The position numbers and the translations under genes are program-made. The notes beneath the pieces are model-generated. The model ran no database searches, was not told the origin of the DNA, and saw only the letters and a program-made list of their open reading frames with translations. This document shows positions 57,674 to 64,000 of a DNA stretch of 64,000 nucleotides, in pieces. Position 1 is the first letter of the stretch; every line of letters begins with the position of its first letter. Source of the DNA: Coprinus comatus (lineage: Eukaryota; Basidiomycota; Agaricomycetes; Agaricales; Agaricaceae); contig JAWPGT010000029.1 of NCBI GenBank assembly GCA_034638255.1, forward strand, positions 186,001 to 250,000, in the 5' to 3' direction.

Positions 57674-58052
57674 GGTTGAAAGCAACATGTATACATGAAG
57701 ATATTATAGTTTAAGTATATGTATGAAGTGGTAGATAGTAAGTTTGCTGTTGGAGAGAACAGAGTGTAAAGAGAACTATGTAGTTTGAAAACTGGAGAAT
57801 ACATGAGCAAATGTAAACTACTTATACTAAATACTGCTGGTCCATGCTATGACAATAAGGAGTCAGGTGTCAACTACATGTAACTAATTATATATGAAAC
57901 AGGAGTCTAAACAGGAGTTGAAACACATAGGTGAAATACTAACTACAACTAATAGGAGCTGCCATATAATGCAAAGCAAGTATGAAATGATTAAAGTAAG
58001 ATGGAATGAAAATGTCATATGACTATCCAATAATAGTCCATATTTTCCAACA
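57674..58052 (-). repeat. 3' LTR of copia-2
   Basis: Homologous to the solo LTR 55945-56326. The expected terminal CA is mutated at the 57674 end. Confidence 0.85.
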
Positions 58053-58196
58053 CTCCCCTTTTCATAAGTGTAGTCAACAATTAAGTGCCAATACTCACTA
58101 GTCCATATTATTTTTTAATGTGCACTTGGAAGCAGCAAAGATTGGGGTTGAAAATACTAAACCAAAGTAACTGTTCCTGAAATTCTCAAATTTAAC

Positions 58197-60578
58197 TCAA
58201 CCAAGGTTCTTCATGAGAAGATCTGTGGGATTGGAAGTGCCAGGGATGAAAAATAACAGAACCTTCTTATCAGCAAGATATTGCTGAATGAAGTGGAATT
58301 TGATATCAATGTGTTTTGACCTCTTCTCAACTGTAGGGTTTTGAGTGATGAAGAGAGAGCCCATGTTGTCTCCACAAATTTCTATCAGTTCACTGTTAGA
58401 TAAACTGAGTTCCATCATTAACTGATGGATCCATACAGCTTGATGGCAGCTATCAGAAAGTGCCATATATTCAGCCTCAGTAGAGGACAAGGCAACTGTC
58501 TTTTGCAATTGACTGACCTATGCTACTGGGCAGGAAGCTAAAGATGTGAAGTAGCCTGTCTGAGAACAATGGTCTGTTGGATCACTATCCCAATCTAAAT
58601 CACTGTAGGTGATAAAACCTTCACCTTTTCCTCCATCAAGCACTATATGATATTCTTTGGTTGTGAGAAGGTACTGGCAAATGTATAGAGCATGCTTGAG
58701 ATGCTCTTCAGTGGGGTCATGGGCATATTGACTCAATTTAGTAACTGCAAACCCAATGTCTGGGTGAGTTCCAATCATCAAGTACAACAGTGATCTAATT
58801 ACCTGTTGGTAGTGTGTTTAAAGTATGGTGTTGACAGGACTGGTGTTTGGAATAGCATGGTAACCTTCTGGCAGTGGAGTTTGTGCTGGTTTGGTTTCTC
58901 TGCCTGTACTGTCAATCTTAAATAGTTCAAGGATCTTCTGTAAGTAAGAAGCCTGATCCAAGAAGATTTTATGATTTTTCCTATCACAGAAGATGTGCAT
59001 GCCTAGAAATTCTTTAACTTCACCAGTATCACAGCATTCCCAACACTTTATGAACTTCCCTTTTAACTTTTTAAGTAGGGTAGAGTCATTTCCCATGAAT
59101 AGTATGTCATCAACATAGATAACAGCAATGCAGATCTTGCCAGTTTTCTTGTCTCAGTAGATATATATGCCTGTATCAGATTCACATTGATCTGTAGAAA
59201 TTACACTGGTGGGAGATATGAGTCTCTGAGGAAGATGACCAGCTAGATGTGGATATAATCCAGTCATATTGAATTCAAGTGGACAAGGAACCACAGTGTA
59301 GTCTACTTGATATAAATATGGATATACAGCACATGGGAAAATACATGAGAGAATGAGTACAGTGTGGTGAGTACAGAAATAATCATGAGAATAGAAGTAA
59401 GTAAAGTATATGGAAGTAGAGATGAGCCACATGTATACAAGACATCTTTACTAAGTTTGACAATAATTATCTGAGCATTTACCACAACATGTCAATGTTG
59501 ACATAATCAAAGCCCAGGTCTTTCATGGAAGTTGCCATTTCCTTCTACCAGGCTAATCCAGCTTATTTAAGGCTGTACAATGTGCAACATAACCTCCAGA
59601 CCTTATTCTCCTTCCCTTCCTGGATGAAACCTTTGGGTTGTTTCATATAGATTTCCTCATCTAGTTTTCCATACAAGTATGCTGTCTTTACATCAACAGC
59701 CTCAATATCCCAATCATTCAAAGCTGCTAAGCCAAGAAGGATATGAGTAGACTCATAACATACCACTGGAGAAAAAAGTTCATCAAAGTCGATACCTTTG
59801 ACCTGAGAAAATCCTTTTGCCATGAGATGAGTACATTTCTGGCTATCTCCTTTGACATTGAAAACCCATTGGTTTTGGATAGCTTTCCTCCCCTTTGGGA
59901 GATCCATAATTTTGTATACCTTGTGCTTCTTAAGTGCTGTCAACTCTTCTTTACATGCTTCTTAAGTGCTGTCAACTCTTCTTTATGTGCTTCTAGCCAT
60001 TTTTGTCTTTCTTCTAGATCAAGTTTACCAAGATCACGGAATTGAACAGGGATTTTTATAGCATTACTATGTGCAAGTTTGGCTTTTGTTAGCAAAATAT
60101 TAATCCATTCTAACCCCCCTTCCCTGGAAAGCTATTGTTGCATTTCATCCTCATCTTCAGGAGGTGCAGCAGGATTGCGCTCCCCTTGACTCTCCATCCA
60201 ACATTTATAGTTTTCAGCATATTGCTCAAGCCGTTGGCAAGCTTCTTCATCAGATAGATTTTGAGGTCTGCCACGAGGCATCTTGAACCGGTTTGATGGA
60301 CCAGGTTCTTCCAGAGAAATGGTATCATAATCATGGAGAATTTCAGACAGATGCTTATGTTTGTAAGCATTATCGGGTCTTTCCAGGACTTTATGTTCAC
60401 AGCCAGAATGGCATGGTTCGAAAGAAGGACCTTCTTGAGTATGTTTTAGTAAGGGACATTGTGCTCTTTCAGATTGAGACCTTCTTGGTATCTCAGGCGG
60501 ATGATAATGATCTCTATGATCATGATTGTGACCATCATGGTAGTGATGATCGAGGGAATCCTCACTCACATAACTCAA
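58197..60578 (-). pseudogene. Copia-2 RT and RNase H (fragmented)
   Basis: From 60578 downward: an acidic/His-rich linker (DHHYHDGHNHDHRDHY); RT start (QNQWVFNVKGDS, MAKGFSQVKGIDFDELFSPV, DVKTAYLYGKLDEEIYMKQP), interrupted by the solo LTR at 59193-59503. Then come RT end (MGNDSTLLKKLKGKF, EVKEFLGMHIF), RNase H (STEAEYMALSDSCHQAVWIH, DNMGSLFITQNP, KHIDIKFHFIQQ). Several frame breaks. A TAG near 58518 stands where copia-1 has Trp (VAWVS). Confidence 0.9.
59193..59503. mobile_element. Solo LTR inside copia-2 RT (311 bp)
   Basis: On the minus strand it runs TGTCAACATTGACATG to AATTTCTACA. The flanks are GATTA and GATCA (minus strand), a 5-bp duplication with one transition. Removing it restores the RT motif preceding CESDTGIYIY. 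Confidence 0.78.
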
Positions 60579-60666
60579 TCCATCATCTTCATCCTCTGTT
60601 TCAACTTTTGGTCATCTGGAGGGAGATTTAGGAGGAGGAGTTGGAGGAGGTGGGATAGAGGGATCG

Positions 60667-61186
60667 TGTTATAATCTTGCCTATACCTCCGTTTTGGTAT
60701 AGACGATGCTACGATGGATCTCTTCAAGATGCTCGTAGGAGGAGAACGTCTACTCAGACTGAGACTATTTTCAGGGGACGACCTCCACAGTACTCAGACT
60801 GTAGATCACAGGTGTTCCTTACTAGTAAGCCGTTCGTGCAAGAGTTAGAGCTGACTCCGGTTCTAGGTATCAAGTTGAGGGCGATGAACGAGATAGAGTA
60901 GAAGCAACTTAGAGTATTAAGCTGAAGCTTAATCTCTGTCGCTGTCCATGTATTTATACAACTACGAGTACAGGTTGTAGGCTATGCTTGATACATGTGA
61001 GACAGGAGAGTGAAACTATCTACAGCTGAAACAGTGAGTGAAACGACAAATGGAAGTTCGTAGAAAGTACTAGTCCGAGGCTATACGAAACAGTAGTCCA
61101 AGGCTATGTGAAACGAGTAAGAGAAAGTACACTATCGTCCATCATTAGTTCTAATGATTAGTCGTGATAAATATGAAACCGTAACA
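60667..61186 (-). repeat. 3' LTR of gypsy-2
   Basis: TG..CA ends. Not the same family as the gypsy-1 LTR. Confidence 0.85.
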
Positions 61187-61297
61187 TTATCCCCTTTCTA
61201 GAGAACTAGTCCATAGTTCATAAATAATAGTTCAAGGTAGTAGTCCAGACGAAAATAAGAAGGAAAGGAAAAGTACTCAAAGAAAATAGGTTCACGT

Positions 61298-63347
61298 TTA
61301 GACACGTCTGTCATAGCGAGAGGGTCGAGTTTGGTAGGCGGGCAGCGGAGTGGGTGGTCTGGCAGGAAGAGGGTGGCGTACTGCTGAAGTGGGGATTTCC
61401 CAAAGAGGAGGAGTATGTGAAATGCGGTGTAGGAACTGGGAGGGGTGGCGGATTTCATCTACTCGGCGGTTGTCTTGCTCATCTCGATAGGTGACTCGGT
61501 TAGGTGGCAATCTGGGGTTGACCCATGGTCTGGCATCTCCTCGATAGTTTCCATCATTCTCCAAGTTGGCAGGAAAGGGACACTCGTTTGTAAGAGGAGC
61601 GAGGGTTCGACGAGCCAGAATTCGATCCGAAGTGGGATGAGTGGTCAACAGATAAGTAGTGGTGAATTCGGGGTTTCGGTTCTCATCGAGACGTCGAGGG
61701 AGAGGAGTGAGGAGGGAGGAAGTATGTCCGACACGATGAAATTGTAGTCCATGAGCTCTCTGGGTGCCAAAGATCTCGGGAGTGATTTGATCTTGAGCTC
61801 TTGTAAGTGCGATGGGAGTGGCTGGTTCCAGGGGCTCGGGAGTATTGAGTCGAGAGACAATGACTGGGGATGTGGGTCGATTCTTGCAAGTCCAGGAATA
61901 ATGTCCCATGGTATTGCAGAATCGGCATTGGTAGTCAGGGCATGACGATCCAATGTGTCCGACTAATCCACAGACAATGCAACCGTAATCATAGCACTTC
62001 TTTTCTTCGTCGGTGAACTGGTTGTAGACCAGTAAGGGAATATCCTTCTTCATGATATCTTCCTTCAACTTGTAGACCGGGAACCTTCCAAATCGTTGCT
62101 CAAAATCTCCAGAACCGATGATCTTATCAGCCAGTTCCTTTAATGACGATGCATAGTGAACTGCTCTTGACGATTCGAATGGTGGGTTGGAGATATTTCG
62201 TAAGATACGGGCCTCTCGTCGGTTTGGGGGATGGTAAAGAGCGGGCGTGGTGTATCGATACGGATATCTGGAACCAAGGTTGGCGAATGGATGGTCTGGG
62301 GCGATTGGATAGGTATTGGGGATGTCGGTAAGGAGATTGGCGGGAGGAACCTGGCTAGCTGGGAGGCTGGGGTTCTCACGTCCAACATTTCTAGGAACAT
62401 TCGATCCCGTTGGGTCATCTGGTCGTGGAGGGTTGGTTGTGGGGGTAGAGGCTTCTGAGATCTCCGATGCACAGGCGAGGTATTCGGTAACGGTCTCCCC
62501 GAGTTGTCGAACGAAGTATAATTGTGCCAGGCGACCGGGTGCGGAGGTTGGAGCATATCGTTCTGCTCGTGCCGTCGACGCAATGTGGGTGAGGACATTC
62601 CAGAGTTCATAGAGTTTCTCGAAATATGGAAGGGAGAGAAACTCGGCATTGGATCCAGCTGGTAACTCTCTGGTGCCTCTCCATCCATTCGTGGTGGTAG
62701 GAGAGCATGTTTGGATGTCCAACTCCCCTTCTCCAGTTATAGTGATTTCCCCATTCCGATGTACTCGAATTATGAACGGAGGGGGTGGCAGGTGCGCTTC
62801 TCGGGTGAATTTCCGTCGCAAATACTGGTTCAGGCGAGTTACCATCTGACCTAGAGGGTGCAGTGGTCGGTCGTTCAATGAGGGGAGAGACTGCGTCTGG
62901 GGTTGCGATGCGGGGTATGGGGTGAGCAATGGGTGTCTCTGTTTGATCCATGGTAGGTGGAATGGCATTGAACCTTGCCAGGACAATGGCTGCAGCAAGT
63001 TGGGGTTCTTCAATCAGAGTTGTTCCAGGTGGGTAAGTACCACGAGCGATAAGAGTGTCAATGTGCAGGCGATTGAGAATGTGAGGAGGAATATCCTCGA
63101 TAGCAGTATCAAGAAGAACTTGAACTTCTGGATCGTCCAGTCGAAGTTGGTTAGGATCAAAAGCTGGATTGAAAGCAAGAGGAGTATTGATAGCTCCTGT
63201 TGTAGATGCAGTTCGAGGGGGTGTGGTTGCTGGTGACGGAAAGGTGTCGTTGGTGGTTGAGCTTAGGCTCGGTGTGGAAGATGAGTGAGAGGAGGGCGAG
63301 TATTCGAGAGGAGAGGGGCCTGAGGTAGAGTCTTGTTGTTGGGTCAT
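61298..63347 (-). CDS. Gypsy-2 ORF3: post-pol protein with tandem CCHC zinc knuckles
   Basis: ATG at 63347 overlaps the pol stop as ATGA. The first frame (63347 to about 62870; MTQQQDSTSGPSPLEYSP, Pro/Ser/Thr-rich, then QVLLDTAIEDIPPHILNRL) passes by a +1 shift into the second frame, which runs to 61298. The second holds MVTRLNQYLRRKFTREAH, a helical region (YFEKLYELWNVLTHIASTAR), and two knuckles, CIVCGLVGHIGSSC and CRFCNTMGHYSWTC. A Pro/Arg-rich tail ends RPSRYDRRV. Total about 680 residues. It looks like a second Gag-like nucleic-acid-binding protein; its role (coat, chaperone or targeting) is unknown. Whether the shift is programmed or a mutation cannot be told. Confidence 0.72.
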
Positions 63348-64000
63348 TTATATCTGCGAGGGGGGGTAGAGAGTGTCTTCTTTGGAGGAGCCCTTTTAAG
63401 TGAAAGGCGATGGTTCTTCTGGTATTCTCCAAACAGTTCTTTTGCTGAATCTGAAACATTCTCTTCTGGTTCCCAAGTATTCTCTGAGTCAGGAAATCCC
63501 TTCCATTTGATCAAATACTTCATCTTGTTTCTACTCCTTTTGTGATTGATGATTGCTTCGACTTCCCAGTGTTCTTCTCCATCTATCAAATCAGGGATGG
63601 TTTCAGCGGAAGGCTTGTTTGGGTTGATCTCGTTTTGAACTGCGGGTTTCAACAGAGCCACATGAAACGTATCATAGATCTTCCATGAAGTTGGTAGAAG
63701 CAGTTGATAAGTCAGAGGTCCTTTGCGTTTTAGGATCTTGAATGGACCTTGACGTTTCGGCTTGATCTTCGATGATTGGTATTGGATGGGAAGGTTCTTC
63801 GCATTTAGATAAACTTCATCCCCTTCATTATAGGTTGGATAATGAGGGCGTTTGACACGAGAAGCTATCACTTTAGCTGCGGATTGATAGGCTAGCAGTG
63901 CTTCGTGTCTGAAACGATCAAGTTTTCGAACATGATCATCGACTGATGGTGCACCAGATTCTTCCATGACATTGGGGAAGGATGGTGGATTTGTTCCAGT
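63344..64000 (-). CDS. Gypsy-2 pol C-terminus (integrase end and chromodomain)
   Basis: The frame is open to the window edge. It shows the GPF/Y-type integrase end (YLNAKNLPIQYQSSKIKPKR, GPFKILKRKGPLTYQLLLP) and a chromodomain (HWEVEAIINHKRSRNKMKYL, IKWKGFPDSENTWEPEENV). The stop overlaps the ORF3 ATG. Confidence 0.9.
   Translation of the reverse strand, partial: TGTNPPSFPNVMEESGAPSVDDHVRKLDRFRHEALLAYQSAAKVIASRVKRPHYPTYNEGDEVYLNAKNLPIQYQSSKIKPKRQGPFKILKRKGPLTYQLLLPTSWKIYDTFHVALLKPAVQNEINPNKPSAETIPDLIDGEEHWEVEAIINHKRSRNKMKYLIKWKGFPDSENTWEPEENVSDSAKELFGEYQKNHRLSLKRAPPKKTLSTPPRRYK

Larger units (their letters stand above)
57674..60666 (-). mobile_element. Copia-2, 3' half of a second Ty1/copia element
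   Basis: The 3' LTR is 57674-58052 (379 bp; minus-strand start TGTTGGAAAATATGG). It is preceded on the minus strand by a purine tract (AAAAGGGGAG). The body up to 60666 is pol. Gypsy-2 cuts it in the region between integrase and RT, so its 5' part should lie right of the window. A solo LTR cuts the RT. Confidence 0.9.
60667..64000 (-). mobile_element. Gypsy-2, chromodomain Ty3/gypsy element (3' part; continues past window)
   Basis: The 3' LTR is 60667-61186 (520 bp, TGTTATAATCTT to ACCGTAACA), with flank GATCG at 60662-60666. A purine tract (AAAGGGGATAA) precedes it on the minus strand. Then come ORF3 and the chromodomain end of pol. It is inserted in copia-2 pol. Confidence 0.9.

Overview
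The window is nuclear DNA of a basidiomycete fungus, most likely an Agaricomycete. The evidence is split eukaryotic genes with many 45-90 bp GT-AG introns, an NLR-type NACHT gene of the mushroom kind, a Crinkler-type NTPase/nuclease gene, a KDZ (Kyakuja-Dileera-Zisupton) DNA transposon, and Ty1/copia and chromodomain Ty3/gypsy retroelements. No species call is possible. I recognised no tRNA, rRNA or CRISPR.

Layout. (1) 1-16.5 kb is transposon nest 1. A copia copy (copia-0, minus strand) is broken by a 13,816-bp KDZ transposon (2221-16036; 8-bp target duplication GAACTAAA; TIRs of about 1.5-1.65 kb). The KDZ element carries three genes: a coiled-coil/GWP-domain gene, a gene with repeated viroplasmin/RNase H1-N-like modules, and the transposase. 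The left side of copia-0 ends against a second DNA element family whose ends read CATCAGG. (2) 16.8-39 kb is a host gene island: an NLR, a Maf pyrophosphatase diverging from HUS1, a small unknown gene, a Crinkler-type gene, an MFS sugar transporter, a TFIIIC triple-barrel subunit diverging from MRM2, and an AIG1-like GTPase. (3) 39.7-56.4 kb is nest 2. A host gene is split, with its reading frame preserved across the AAACC target duplication, by copia-1. Copia-1 contains a CATCAGG element, which itself contains an 8,025-bp gypsy element (gypsy-1), plus two solo LTRs. (4) 57.7-64 kb is nest 3: the 3' half of copia-2 (minus strand) with a solo LTR, interrupted by gypsy-2, which runs off the window.

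How it fits together. Nearly every boundary is fixed by TG..CA ends plus a matching target duplication, so insertion order can be read. Sequence decay is strikingly one-sided. The two gypsy-1 LTRs differ at three sites, all CpG to CpA. Copia LTR copies show CG, TG and CA at the same dinucleotide. In-frame stops in the elements are almost all explained by one C-to-T change, mostly CGA to TGA. This suggests cytosine-methylation-linked decay.

The least familiar content is the KDZ cargo (viroplasmin-like module protein and GWP-domain gene, the latter ending inside the TIR) and a third open reading frame downstream of pol in both chromodomain gypsy elements. That third frame encodes tandem CCHC zinc knuckles; in gypsy-2 it overlaps the pol stop as ATGA.
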